Shown piece by piece: positions 37,386-50,883 of a stretch of 64,000 nt of DNA. The notes under the pieces are model-generated. The model was not told where the DNA came from and did not search any database. It was given only the letters and a program-made list of their open reading frames with translations. Within the stretch, counting starts at the first letter, position 1. Each line of letters begins with the position of its first letter. This DNA comes from CAWAWP01 sp963841205 (GTDB lineage Bacteria; Chloroflexota; Ktedonobacteria; Ktedonobacterales; JADMIN01). The stretch spans positions 1 through 64,000 of the forward strand of contig CAWJCH010000025.1 of NCBI GenBank assembly GCA_963841205.1. The letters are read 5' to 3'. A program made the translations under genes and the position numbers.

Positions 37386-38675
37386 ATGGGATTTTATGAT
37401 CACCTTGAAGCGACCGACCCCGAAATTGCGGCGATCATTCGCCGTGAGGAGCGTCGCCAGTTCGAAGGCATCGAACTGATCGCCTCGGAGAACTATATCA
37501 GCACCGCCGTCGCCGAGACGATGGCCAACATCATGACGAATAAGTATGCCGAGGGACTGCCGGGCAAACGGTACTACGGCGGCTGCGAATTCATCGATGA
37601 GGCCGAGAATCTGGCGATAGACCGCGCCAAGCGGCTCTTCGGCGCCGAGCACGCGAATGTGCAACCGCACTCGGGGGCGCAAGCCAACGCCGCCGTCTAC
37701 TTGGCCCTCTTGCAACCTGGCGATACCGTGCTCGGCATGGCGCTGGACCAGGGTGGACACCTCACCCACGGTGCAAAGGTGAACTTCTCCGGCAAGCTTT
37801 ACAACTTCGTGCCCTACGGCGTCTCGCGCGAGACCGAGACGATCGACTATGACGCGCTGGAGGCGCTGGCACGCGAACAGAAGCCGAGAATGATCGTTGC
37901 TGGATTCTCGGCCTACCCGCGCAGACTCGATTTCGCCCGCTTCCGCCAGATCGCCGACGCCGTCGGCGCGTACTTGATGGCGGACGTGGCGCATGTCGCA
38001 GGGTTGATCGCCGCGGGGCTCTACCCTGATCCGATCCCCCATTGCCACGTTGTCACTACGACCACACATAAAACGCTGCGCGGTCCGCGCGGCGCGATCA
38101 TCCTCTGCACCGCCGAGCTCGCCGCGAAGATCGACAAGGGCGTCTTCCCGGGCACGCAGGGCGGCCCGCTGGAGCACATCATCGCGGCCAAGGCCGTCGC
38201 TTTCAAAGAGGCGCTAGCGCCTTCGTTCAAGGCGTATCAGCAGCAGGTGCTCGACAACGCACGAGCGCTGGCCGCGTCGCTCACCGACAAGGGCTTCCGC
38301 CTCGTCTCGGGCGGCACCGACAACCATCTGATGTTGGTGGACGTACGCCCGTTCGGCGTCACCGGGCGAGACACCGAGCTCGCCCTCGAAGCGGTGCATA
38401 TCACGGCGAATAAAAATGGCATACCGTTCGATCCGGAGCCACCGGTGCGCACGAGCGGCGTGCGACTGGGCACCCCCGCCGTTACCACGCGTGGCTTCAC
38501 CGAGCCCGAGATGCGCGAGGTCGCAGCTCTGATCGCCAGCGCGATTGAGCAGCGCGAAGATCCCGTCGCCGTCGCGCGGACCCGCGATCAGTCCATCGCG
38601 CTCGCGACGCGCTTTCCGCTGCCGGGCCTCTTCCTGACGACGGGCCTTGGCCTGCCCGCAGGGATCGCGCCGTAG
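37386..38675 (+). CDS. glyA: Serine hydroxymethyltransferase
   Basis: 429 residues, normal for the family. The first 60 residues include RRQFEGIELIASENYISTAV, then EGLPGKRYYGGCEFIDEAE. VTTTTHKTLRGPRGAII holds the PLP-binding Lys, and ADVAHVAGLIAAGLYPDP the cofactor pocket. Converts serine and tetrahydrofolate to glycine and methylene-THF in the cytosol. It lies 109 bp upstream of an EF-G-like gene in the same direction, and the two may be co-transcribed. Intact, normal codon use. Confidence 0.97.
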   Translation: MGFYDHLEATDPEIAAIIRREERRQFEGIELIASENYISTAVAETMANIMTNKYAEGLPGKRYYGGCEFIDEAENLAIDRAKRLFGAEHANVQPHSGAQANAAVYLALLQPGDTVLGMALDQGGHLTHGAKVNFSGKLYNFVPYGVSRETETIDYDALEALAREQKPRMIVAGFSAYPRRLDFARFRQIADAVGAYLMADVAHVAGLIAAGLYPDPIPHCHVVTTTTHKTLRGPRGAIILCTAELAAKIDKGVFPGTQGGPLEHIIAAKAVAFKEALAPSFKAYQQQVLDNARALAASLTDKGFRLVSGGTDNHLMLVDVRPFGVTGRDTELALEAVHITANKNGIPFDPEPPVRTSGVRLGTPAVTTRGFTEPEMREVAALIASAIEQREDPVAVARTRDQSIALATRFPLPGLFLTTGLGLPAGIAP

Positions 38676-38784
38676 CCACTGTTCGCACGCCCGGCGCTCC
38701 TCGCCGCGGTGAAGGCGTCCACCCGGACGCCCCGAAGTATCCTGCCAACTGTCATGGGAGACACGACGGAAAGGATCACTCGCT

Positions 38785-40821
38785 ATGAATGTCTATCGCC
38801 CCGACTCGATTCGCGCGGTTGCGGTGGTGGCTCACGGCAGCGCCGGCAAGACATCTCTGGTAGACGCGGCGTTCTACGACACGGGCGCGGCGACGCGCGT
38901 GGGCAAAGTGGACGAGGGGACCTCCATCTCCGACTACGATCCCGACGAGATCAAGCGCCGCATGTCGATCAATCTGTCGGTCGTACCCGTCGAGTGGCGT
39001 GGCGGCAAGATCATTCTCTTAGACACCCCGGGCTACGCGGATTTCGCCGGCGAGGTCCATGCGGGACTGCGGGTGGCGGACGCCGCGCTCGTAGTGGTCT
39101 CCGCGGACAAGGGCGTCGAGGTCGGCACGGAACTCGCCTGGAAATACGCCGACGGCTACGACCTGCCCCGACTCGTCTTCATCAACAAGCTTGACCGCGA
39201 GAACACCAGCTTCGAGTCGGCGCTCGCCTCGCTGCGGTCCCATTTCGGCAATGCGGTGGTGCCACTGACGATTCCCATCGGCGATCAGGCCAGTCTCTCC
39301 GGCGTCGTCGATCTCGTGTCGGGTAAGGCATATACCTTCGCGGACAACAAAGTGACCACGGGCGACATGCCCGCCAACGTCGCGGAGGCGGCGGCGAAGT
39401 ATCGCGAGCAGCTCGTTGAGACCGCCGTCGAGAGCGACGACGACCTGATGGCCAAGTACCTGGAGGGCGAGGATCTCTCGGCCGAGGAGCTGCGCCGCGC
39501 GATCCGGCAAGGCGTCGCGGCGGGCTCCGTGGTTCCGGTGCTGGCCGGCTCGGTCGCCAAGAACATCGGCATCCAGCCGCTGCTCGACGCCCTCACAGAC
39601 TATCTTCCCAGCGCCGCCGAGCGACCGTATATCACGCCGGCGGGCATGTCCACCGCGTTCATTTTCAAGACCATTGTGGACCCACAGAAGGGGCAGCAAT
39701 CCTTCTTCCGCGTATACGGTGGCTCACTCAAGTCCGACGATCACGCGTGGAACGTCTCCAAGGGCACCGAGGAGCGACTCGGACAGATTCAGGCGGTGCG
39801 CGGGAAGTTGCAAGAGCCGGTGCAGGAGGTGCCGGCGGGCGACTTCGGCATGATCGTCAAGCTCGCCGGCACGCATACCGGCGACACGCTCGGCGCGAAA
39901 GACGCGAAGCCGCTGCCGCCGATCAAGTTCCCCAGACCTGTCTTCACGGCGGCGGTCGTCGCCAAGACCCAGACGGACCTCGACAAGATGGGTACCGCAC
40001 TCGCGCGCATTGCGGAGGAAGATCCGACGCTGCAGGTCTCGCGCGACCCCGAGACCGCGGAGACGTTGCTGGCGGGCATGGGCGAGTCGCACGTCGACAT
40101 CGCCATCGAGCGAATGCAGCGGCGCTTCGGCGTAGCGGTGATGAAGCAGGAGCGGCGGGTCCCTTATCGCGAGACGATCAAGAAGAAGGCCCGCGCCGAG
40201 GGGCGTCACAAGAAACAGACCGGCGGTCACGGCCAGTTCGCCGACATCTGGCTGGAGATCGAGCCGCTGACCGGCAGCGAGGAGAGCTTTCTCTTCGAGA
40301 ACAAGATCGTCGGCGGCGTGGTGCCTCGCGAATTCGTGCCGGGAGTGGAGAAGGGCGTCGGAGAATCACTGAGGCGGGGGTTCATCGCCGGGTGCCCGAT
40401 GCTTCATGTGCGGGTGGCGCTGGTGGACGGCAAGTATCACCCGGTGGACTCGAACGCGCAGGCCTTCGAGACGGCGGCCCACATCGGCATGAAAGAGGCG
40501 GTGGCGTTGGCGAGCCCGACGCTGCTGGAGCCGATCATGACCGTTACTATCGAGGCGCCCGAAGCGAACATGGGCGACATCAACAGCGACCTGAACACCA
40601 AGCGCGCGCGAATCCTCGGCATGGAGTCGGCGGGCGGCGGTATGCAGCGCATCACGGCACAGGTACCGATGGCCGAGATGCTGCACTACGCCACCGACCT
40701 GCGCTCGATCACGCAAGGGCGCGGCACCTTCACGATGGAGCAGTCCTCCTATGAAGAGGTGCCGGCGCACGTTCAGCAGCAGGTGATCGAGGCGTACAAG
40801 AAGAGCCGAGAAGAGAAGTAG
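38785..40821 (+). CDS. EF-G-like translational GTPase (EF-G2 type)
   Basis: 678 residues. The GTPase domain has AHGSAGKTSLVD (G1) and LLDTPGYADFAGEV (G3), where canonical EF-G has DTPGH; the catalytic His is Tyr here, as in the EF-G-like paralogue family. NKLD (G4) is present. Domains II-V follow, with RRFGVAVMKQERRVPYRETI and GHGQFADIWLEIEPL of domain IV and MESAGGGMQRITAQVPMAEM of domain V. Not the housekeeping EF-G. Its role in translation or stress is not settled. Intact. Confidence 0.88.
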   Translation: MNVYRPDSIRAVAVVAHGSAGKTSLVDAAFYDTGAATRVGKVDEGTSISDYDPDEIKRRMSINLSVVPVEWRGGKIILLDTPGYADFAGEVHAGLRVADAALVVVSADKGVEVGTELAWKYADGYDLPRLVFINKLDRENTSFESALASLRSHFGNAVVPLTIPIGDQASLSGVVDLVSGKAYTFADNKVTTGDMPANVAEAAAKYREQLVETAVESDDDLMAKYLEGEDLSAEELRRAIRQGVAAGSVVPVLAGSVAKNIGIQPLLDALTDYLPSAAERPYITPAGMSTAFIFKTIVDPQKGQQSFFRVYGGSLKSDDHAWNVSKGTEERLGQIQAVRGKLQEPVQEVPAGDFGMIVKLAGTHTGDTLGAKDAKPLPPIKFPRPVFTAAVVAKTQTDLDKMGTALARIAEEDPTLQVSRDPETAETLLAGMGESHVDIAIERMQRRFGVAVMKQERRVPYRETIKKKARAEGRHKKQTGGHGQFADIWLEIEPLTGSEESFLFENKIVGGVVPREFVPGVEKGVGESLRRGFIAGCPMLHVRVALVDGKYHPVDSNAQAFETAAHIGMKEAVALASPTLLEPIMTVTIEAPEANMGDINSDLNTKRARILGMESAGGGMQRITAQVPMAEMLHYATDLRSITQGRGTFTMEQSSYEEVPAHVQQQVIEAYKKSREEK

Positions 40822-40871
40822 CGGCTCGGGGCCGTAGGCAGCACACGCCAGGCGATCACGCCTTGCGTGCG

Positions 40872-41657
40872 TTAGAGGCGGTACACGCTGAGGCGCCCTG
40901 TTTCAACTGTCCAGGGCGCGATGGCGTGGCCGTGTGCGTCCTGTTGCGCTGATATAGTGAAGTCTCTGGACGATTGAAGCAGCGAGGCTGCCGAGGTCCA
41001 TGCGCTGGAACCTGGGCGGAGCTCGTAGACATTGTGATTTTCGCTCTCGCTCGACGCCGGACTTGCTAAGGCGAAGGCCGTCGCGTCCCCTGTCACGAGC
41101 AGCTGATTGAAGCGGACGGTGCCGTCCGGCAAGCCCGGCGCGGTAGCCCATTCTTGACCGGCACCGCCCGACGAGAACGCCGTGCCGGGCGCGGCCTGGA
41201 GGACGCCTACCAACGCTCCGCCGTCCTGGCTGGCAGAGAGGGGGGCGATGATGCCTGCGGTGGTCTGCAGGAAGGTCACCTGCTGCCAAGTTGCCCCGCC
41301 ATCTACGCTGCGCACGCTCACGGTGGAGATCGGGTCTGCGGTTTGGCCGAAGGTCAGTAGGAGCACCCCAGGCTGTCCGGGGAGCATCGTGCCGCCGACG
41401 ATGACCGAGGGACTTTGCGACAGGTCAAGGTCCCCGATCTTGCCGTTGTGATCGATGCGGACGAACGAGCCGCCGCTGTAACTCGCGTAGAGCTCGGCGA
41501 GGGGAGTGCCAGCGCTCTCGGTGAGGTGCGTCAGGACCGGCGCGGTCGAGCTGGCCCAGCCCAGCGCCTCGAAGGTGAGATCGCCCAGGTCGGTCAGGTG
41601 TTGCCAATGCGCGCCTCCGTCGAAGAGCGGGAAGTGAGGTCGCTGCGCAGGTCAGTG
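40872..41657 (-). pseudogene. Sialidase-like (BNR/photosystem-type repeat) protein, 5' truncated
   Basis: The frame is open from 41657 to the stop at 40872. It has no start codon until the internal ATG at 41387. Repeats: FDGGAHWQHLTDLGDLTF; SVRSVDGGATWQQVTFLQTT; FSSGGAGQEWATAPGLPDG. The SxDGGxxW blades are typical of BNR/sortilin-like propellers. The 5' part is missing where it abuts the alpha/beta hydrolase. It is likely a remnant of a larger extracellular protein. Confidence 0.6.
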
Positions 41658-41671
41658 GGGGTGGCGCACGA

Positions 41672-42535
41672 TTACGCCAGGAAGTCGAGGATGGCTTGCT
41701 GCGCCACCGGCGACTCGATGATGGTGTAGTGGTTGCAGTCGGGCACCTCGACCAGGGTGCAGTTTGGCATGACGCCGCGGAGACGGTCGGCCTCCTCGGC
41801 GGGAAGGATGAAGCCACGGTCGGGCGCGAGCGTGCCGTATTGCGCGCGGAGCAGCAGCGTGGACTGCTTGACGAACGGCGGTAGCGCCTCCGTGCGCGCG
41901 GCGCCGAGGGCGAAAGCTTCTTCGTCGATGGCGTGCTTGGGGACGCGTGAGCGCACTGTGCCGTCGGGCAGCTGCTCGGCGTCGTAGCGGAAGTAGGCTT
42001 CCCAGAGGTCGTTCCACTGCACGACGGGGAGCTGGCGCATTAGACCGAGATAGGCATCGAGCGAAGGATAGGTCGCGCCGAGCCGATTGACCGAGGCGGC
42101 GATGGCCTGGGCGGAGTCGTCGGGGATCTTGCCACCGGCGTCGATCATGACGACGCGGCTGACGCGGTCGGGGTAGAGGGCGGCCATGTACATCGCGATG
42201 ACCGCGCCGAGCGAGTGGCCGATCAGGGTCACTGGCCCGAGCTTCAGTCCGTCCCGGAGGGTGAGCAGGTCGGCGGCGTGGATCGAGATGCTATACCCAT
42301 ACGGTGGCTTGGAACTGAGGCCACGCCCGCGCAGGTCGGGCGCGACGGCATACCAGCCTTGTGCGGCGAGTGCCGGTCCCATACCGAGGAACTCGCGCGA
42401 GCTGGCGGTGAGGCCGTGGATCAGCAGCGCGGCGCGTCCGGCGCTCGGACTGCCCCACGAGGCGAAGTGCAGTGAGAGGCCACCAATGCCCAAATTGTCC
42501 TCGCGCGGTGAAGATAGCGACGTTGCTCCGCTCAT
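41672..42535 (-). CDS. Alpha/beta hydrolase
   Basis: 287 residues. HGLTASSREF (oxyanion region), the nucleophile elbow TLIGHSLGAVIAMY (Ser), and PDCNHYTIIESPVA (His), with the acid probably in the 220-260 region. About 35 residues upstream of the first strand look unstructured. Cytosolic esterase, lipase or haloperoxidase type; substrate unknown. Start by ATG 42535 (an upstream GTG 42550 is possible). Divergent from the acyl-CoA synthetase, 265 bp away. Confidence 0.88.
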   Translation of the reverse strand: MSGATSLSSPREDNLGIGGLSLHFASWGSPSAGRAALLIHGLTASSREFLGMGPALAAQGWYAVAPDLRGRGLSSKPPYGYSISIHAADLLTLRDGLKLGPVTLIGHSLGAVIAMYMAALYPDRVSRVVMIDAGGKIPDDSAQAIAASVNRLGATYPSLDAYLGLMRQLPVVQWNDLWEAYFRYDAEQLPDGTVRSRVPKHAIDEEAFALGAARTEALPPFVKQSTLLLRAQYGTLAPDRGFILPAEEADRLRGVMPNCTLVEVPDCNHYTIIESPVAQQAILDFLA

Positions 42536-42800
42536 GGCTCGAACCCCCACATCTACGTTGATAGCTCACGGACAGACGACGACAACATGACGCTCTCGTC
42601 AGAGTATACCTGAACGTGGCCGGCGGTGATTGACACGGCCTGGCGGCGGCTGGTATCGTAATGGCCAGCTTGCCCATGTCGCGCCGGGCGGCGGAGCCGG
42701 GCGTCGCGTGGAACTGTGTAGTGGTCTTGAGTCGTCTCGCCCAGGCGCCGGACCCACGGTCGTGACCGACGCCGCTTGCTCCCACGCAGGAGGTACGGTC

Positions 42801-44666
<1,866 letters not shown>

Positions 44667-45471
44667 TGGGCGGGCGGAAGCGGATTCGGATTCACCGCAA
44701 AGGCGCGAAGAGCGCAAAGGTACGCGAAGGGCAGAGGATGTATCGTGGGGATGTCCTGTGAAGGACGTCTTCATGGTCCTCTGCTCCTTTCGTTATGAGG
44801 CGGGTTGGCGGTTAAGGAAGCTGGTGGTTGAAATCGCGCCTGGTTGGCCGGTGGCCGCGAAGTCCGCCAAAAGCGGACTCGGAAATAAAAACGTTCATTG
44901 CCGCTGATCGATGACCCGGATGCTGACGCATCATGTGCGTCCACTTGCCTGGGGGCGGAAGTGCCGATGTGGGGAGGAAATCGGCTTCATTTCGGGGTTT
45001 GTGGGAGGGGCGGTGAATTCGGGCGAGGAATGAACGGCCAATTTTCCCGCGTTTGGCATTTCCGCTTTCTTCCGCTTTCGCGTTTTGATCGGGCTTTGAG
45101 GGGGGAGTTGACCACTCCCCACGGCTGAAGTCGGGGGATTCTTGGGCTGACCACCGCTCACCTAGCGAGCTAGGAGCGTCGTACACGGTCCTGTCGTGGC
45201 CCGAAGCCACCTCCACACGCGTACCTTCCCGCAGGCCCTGCGGTAGAGCGTACGTATCGCACACCTGGTCGTTTGGTGTCCGGTGGTCGGGAGCGCCTGA
45301 CGGCGCGCGGCGTTTCCTCCCCATGGCTCAAGCCAGGGGTCTTCACGCCGCGCGAGCTGATAACGGATTCGGAGCGGATTGGAGGCGAGGCGGAAATGGG
45401 GGATCGGAGAGTAGCGCTACAGGGATCGGGACAATACAGGCGGACTTGCGCTGTTGGAATAGCATAGGGGC
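44667..45471. other. Gene-poor stretch with repeat relics
   Basis: 800 bp without a supported gene. It holds a caccgcaaaggcgcgaagagcg-type repeat (44693-44735; compare 49976-50010) and two IS605-end-like hairpins (45108-45140; 45308-45340). Confidence 0.5.
45108..45345. mobile_element. Orphan IS605-type ends (tnpB-less)
   Basis: At 45108 GTTGACCACTCCCCACGGC, gaag and GTCGGGGG match the right end of the IS605-type copies. At ~45308 CTCCCCATGGCtcaaGCCAGGGG forms a similar hairpin. No transposase or tnpB lies between, so this is either a solo right end or a palindrome-associated non-autonomous element. Confidence 0.45.
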
Positions 45472-46881
45472 ATGACGCTCCATGAGGAAATCGCCGCATT
45501 GAAGGCGCTGAATGCCGAGCTGGTGACGCAGAACGCTGTGCTGGCGGCGCGCGTGCAGGAACTGGAAGCGCGGTTGGCCAAGGACAGCCACAACAGCGGC
45601 AAACCGCCGTCGAGCGACGGGCTGGGGCGCAAGACGAAGAGCCTGCGGCGGCGCAGCGGCAAGAAGGCCGGAGGGCAGCTGGGCCATCGCGGGGAGACGC
45701 TGCACTTGGTGGCGACGCCCGACGCGGTGGTGGAGCATCGGCCAGCAGCCTGCACGGAGTGCCACACGCCGCTGGACCAAGCGCCAGTGGTGCTGCGGGA
45801 ACGCCGGCAAGTCCACGATCTGCCCCGAGTACGGCTGCGGGTGACCGAACACCAGGCGCTGCACGTCCGCTGCCCCGCGTGCCAGGCCGTGTCGGTGGGC
45901 GCATTCCCGGCGGAGGCGCCGAGTCGGGCGCAGTACGGACCGCAGCTGCGGGCCTTCGCCGTCTACCTCCTCCAGCAACAGTTCGTGCCCTACGGCCGGG
46001 TGCGGGAGCTGTTCGCCGACCTCTGCGGCGCCGCGCTCTCGTTGGGCACGCTGCAGACCTGGGTGCGGCAGAGCGCCGCGACGCTGGCGCCGGTGGAGGC
46101 GCAACTCAAGGCGGCGCTGCAGCAGGCGCCGGTGCTGCACGTCGACGAGACGGGCGTACGCCGTGGCGGGCGGCTGGCCTGGGCGCATGTGGCGAGCACC
46201 AGCCGACTGACGCACTACGCTATCCACGCCAAGCGCGGCGGCGAGGCGACCGACGCCATCGGCATCCTGCCCGACTACACCGGGGTGAGCGTGCATGACG
46301 GCTGGAGGCCCTATTGGCGGTATACGCGCTGCCGTCACGCGCTCTGTAATATCCACCACCTCCGCGAATTGACCTTCCTGGAGGAGCAGTACCAACAGGC
46401 GTGGGCCAAGCAGTTCAAGACGCTGCTCCGGGAGATGAAGGCCGCCGTCGACGAGGCCCGTGACACCGGCCTCCGCTCCCTGCCCACCGCCGTCCGCGGG
46501 GCGTTCGTCAGCCGCTACCGCGCGCTGCTCGCCGCTGGGCTCGCCGCCAATCCGCCGCCCGCGCGGCGCCCCCGTCAGCGCGGGCGCGTCAAGCAAACGC
46601 CCGCACGCAACCTCCTCGAGCGCCTCTGGCTGGGCCAGGACGAGGTGCTCGCCTTCCTCGACGACTTCCGCGTCCCCTTCGATAACAACCAAGCCGAGCG
46701 CGACGTGCGGATGCTCAAGGTCCAGCAGAAAGTCTCCGGCTCCTTCCGCTCGGACTGGGGCGCCGACGCGTTCGCGTGCCTTCGCGGGTATCTTTCTACC
46801 CTCAGGAAGCAAGGCGTGGCGCTGCTCGCCGCCCTCGAGACCGTCGTCGCCGGGCAGCCCCTCTATCCAGACTTCGCCTGA
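45472..46881 (+). CDS. IS66-family transposase TnpC, intact
   Basis: 469 residues. Leucine-rich N-terminus (ALKALNAELVTQNAVLAARV), zinc-finger Cys residues (CTECHTPLDQ; RCPACQAVSV), then the DDE core: VLHVDETGVRRGG (Asp), VSVHDGWRPY (Asp), and RNLLERLWLGQDEVLAFLDD to NNQAERDVRMLKVQQKVSG (Glu). About 90% of family length. IS66 normally has tnpA and tnpB too; neither is here, as in single-gene IS66 relatives. This copy is the reference for three broken ones at 3.8, 52.1 and 59.7 kb. Confidence 0.93.
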   Translation: MTLHEEIAALKALNAELVTQNAVLAARVQELEARLAKDSHNSGKPPSSDGLGRKTKSLRRRSGKKAGGQLGHRGETLHLVATPDAVVEHRPAACTECHTPLDQAPVVLRERRQVHDLPRVRLRVTEHQALHVRCPACQAVSVGAFPAEAPSRAQYGPQLRAFAVYLLQQQFVPYGRVRELFADLCGAALSLGTLQTWVRQSAATLAPVEAQLKAALQQAPVLHVDETGVRRGGRLAWAHVASTSRLTHYAIHAKRGGEATDAIGILPDYTGVSVHDGWRPYWRYTRCRHALCNIHHLRELTFLEEQYQQAWAKQFKTLLREMKAAVDEARDTGLRSLPTAVRGAFVSRYRALLAAGLAANPPPARRPRQRGRVKQTPARNLLERLWLGQDEVLAFLDDFRVPFDNNQAERDVRMLKVQQKVSGSFRSDWGADAFACLRGYLSTLRKQGVALLAALETVVAGQPLYPDFA

Positions 46882-47073
46882 ACAGACGCCAGGGATCGAG
46901 GTAAAGCGGCAGATTGAACTTTCATTCTAACCGAGAATAGCACTGGGAGGTGCAAACGCAAGAGGAGTCGCGAGAGGCGCGGGAAATGCCCCCTGCCCTA
47001 ATGAAGTTTGACAAGCAAAACGGGTAGTGATGAAGTAAAGCCAGGCACGCAGACCGAGCAGGAGGTAGGTAAG

Positions 47074-48207
47074 ATGGCTTCGCGGCGGATGGTAGCGTTG
47101 AGTTGGGAGCAGCAGCAGGAGTTGGAGACCCACCGGGACCATAACCCGCGTCCGTATGTGCGGGAGCGGTGCGCCGCGCTGCTGAAGATCGCCCAGGGCA
47201 CCGCCCCGTATGCGGTCGCCCGCCAGGGACTCCTGAAACGGCGGCAGCCCGATACGGTGTACGGCTGGCTGGCCCACTACCAAGCCGATGGGCTGGCGGG
47301 CCTGCTCGCGCATGTGCAGGGCGGGAATCGCCGGAGGCGTCTTCGACCCCGCGCAGAAGGAGGCCCTCGTGCAGCGGCTGCATCAGCCACCAGGCGAGGC
47401 CGCACGCCAGGAGGCGGGAGCGACGGCGAGTAGCCCGCCGCCCAGTCGCTGGACGCTGCGCACCATCCGCGTCTCGGTCCCCGCCATGGCCCCTACAGTC
47501 TGAGCGGGATCTGGCGGGTGCTGCAGCGCTGCCGACTGCGGCTGCGCATGGCTCGCCTCCAGCAGTACAGCCCCGACCCGGACTACCTGCCCAAGGTCGC
47601 GCACCTGGAGCGCTGCCTGCGGGCCGCGGCGCGGGAGCCGGGGGCCATTGCCCTGGTGTTCGTCGACGAGATGGGCTATTACCGCTGGCCGGAGGCCGCG
47701 CCCGACTGGATGCTGGGCGCTCCCGCGGCCCCGACGCTGGCCCGCTGCGCCGGCCCCACGAACCGCCAACAGCGCCTCATCGGCGCGCTCAACGCGCTGA
47801 CCGGCCAGGTGCACTACCTGGACAACTACCTGGTCGGCCGCCGGCAGGTGGCCGCTTTCTATCAGCAACTGGACCAGACCTACGCCGGGGTCGAGCGCGT
47901 CTACCTGGTCCAGGACAACTGGTCCATTCACCACCATGACGACGTCCAGGCGGTGTTGGCGGCCTTGCCACGGCTCGAACCGGTGTGGCTGCCGACCTAC
48001 GCCCCCTGGCTCAATCCCATCGAGAAGCTCTGGCGCTGGCTGCGTCAGGACGTGCTGAAGCTGCACCACCTGACCGACGACTGGCGCACGCTGCGGGCGC
48101 GCGTCAACGCCTTCTTGGATCAGTTTGCCTCGGGCTCGCAGGCTTTGCTCCGCTACACTGGCCTCATCGGTGATGGCCATCTGGCGTACGTCCTCCGTAG
48201 CGCGTGA
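47074..48207 (+). pseudogene. IS630-like transposase, frameshifted
   Basis: ATG 47074 (MASRRMVALSWEQQQELETH) with an HTH; one frame carries on to ~47340, a second to ~47490 (FDPAQKEALVQRLHQPPG), and a third to the end (ALVFVDEMGYYRWPEAA; RVYLVQDNWSIHHHDDV; LPTYAPWLNPIEKLWRWLRQ), which contains the DDE residues. Two frameshifts. There is no slippery A-run at the junctions, unlike the IS630 copy at 27 kb, so decay is the simpler reading. Confidence 0.75.
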
Positions 48208-48393
48208 TTACCCGCTTTGGTCGTCAATGTTCATCAGGGCAAGGCTAATACTGGGTGGGTGTGGCTCCTGCCGTGTGGCCCTCGCAACGTATGAACGGCA
48301 GCACAGGCAATGTGACAGTCCACGCGGGATTGGCCCTGGCCTTTCGGCCGGCGTCCCTCGCCACGTATCCGCGCTTAGTGGATCAGGCGATGA

Positions 48394-49948
<1,555 letters not shown>

Positions 49949-49975
49949 GGGTATCCTCGGGAGCTAGGAAACTCG

Positions 49976-50010
49976 TTCACCGCAAAGGCGCAAAGAGCGC
50001 AGAGTCTCGC
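49976..50010. repeat. Short intergenic repeat (cgcaaaggcgcaaagagcg)
   Basis: ttcaccgcaaaggcg continuing caaagagcgcagag; 44693-44735 carries a close relative. These purine-rich A/G repeats look like a dispersed intergenic family. Confidence 0.55.
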
Positions 50011-50057
50011 AAACAGTTGACGGAGTAACGCGGAGCTGCGCGCGTGGCGCTCGGCGA

Positions 50058-50501
50058 TCACGCTTGGTTTTCCCCTCCGGCGTCGGCGCGCTGGACCAGC
50101 TCGAGAAGGACGCCGCTCGTGCCCTTGGGATGGACGAAGACGCCGCGGCCTTCTGCCGTCGGGCGCGGCGACGCGTCAAGCACGGGCACGCCGCCGGCTT
50201 GAAGCTCGGCGAGCGCGCGCTCGATGTCTTCAACCTCCAGGCAGATGTGGTGCAGCCCTTCGCCGCGCTTCTCGAGGAAGCGCGCGACGCCGGTCTCGCC
50301 ACCGGTCGGCTCCAATAGCTCGATCTCGCTGCCGCCGGGACCGCCCATCGGCAGGAAGGCGATCTTGATGTCCTCCTGGGGGAAGTCGATCACCTTGGAG
50401 GGGGTGATGCCGAGCATGTCGCGGTAGAAGCCGAGCGAGGCGTCGAGGTCGCGCACGACGATGGCGACGTGATCGATGCGCCGTACGCCGGAGGTGAGCA
50501 T
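50058..50501 (-). CDS. mce: Methylmalonyl-CoA epimerase
   Basis: 147 residues, the family size. VOC fold: RRIDHVAIVVRDLDASLGFY (His metal ligand), EIELLEPTGGETGVARFLE, GLHHICLEVEDIERALAEL (second His), and GRGVFVHPKGTSGVLLELVQ (Glu). Interconverts (2R)- and (2S)-methylmalonyl-CoA. ATG 50501; the upstream extension is not conserved. It belongs with the carboxylase beta chain to its right end on the same strand, forming the propionate/methylmalonyl pathway pair. Confidence 0.93.
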   Translation of the reverse strand: MLTSGVRRIDHVAIVVRDLDASLGFYRDMLGITPSKVIDFPQEDIKIAFLPMGGPGGSEIELLEPTGGETGVARFLEKRGEGLHHICLEVEDIERALAELQAGGVPVLDASPRPTAEGRGVFVHPKGTSGVLLELVQRADAGGENQA

Positions 50502-50614
50502 GGGATGCCGCCAATCCTTCGTGGAGCGTCGCAGCCGTAGTCCATCGTATCGTATGTCGTTTGCTGCGTGGCCGTCAACCACGGCTGATGGGGCGCGAGA
50601 AAGCGCGTGTAGGG

Positions 50615-50868
50615 CTATGGGCAAGTGACATCAACATCAACGGAGGGCACTGTGCCGTTGGCGCTGAAGGTGATGATGGTATCTGTGTTGACCGTGATAG
50701 TGACCAAATCACTTGTCATTGAGCCCAGCGAATCGCTATCTGGAAACACGGTGTCGATCCCGCTCGAGTCAACGGACGACCAATTCAATGTGCCATCTCC
50801 GCTGTTGCCAACCGTGACATATATGTTGTCTCCACAGGTAGTCGATGTGCCGCCAGCGGTATCGACTT
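50615..50868 (-). pseudogene. BACON/Ig-like domain fragment cut by an IS605 right end
   Basis: Residues VTVGNSGDGTLNWSSVD and TVNTDTIITFSANGTVP resemble the C-terminal sandwich of the 17.6-kb protein. The frame meets the IS605-type right end at 50868. The upstream part is not found in the window. Confidence 0.55.
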
Positions 50869-50883
50869 GACACTCCACACGGG

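Noticed and set aside
45343..46812. 489-residue minus-strand frame opposite IS66
   Set aside because: Shadow of tnpC; no family features.
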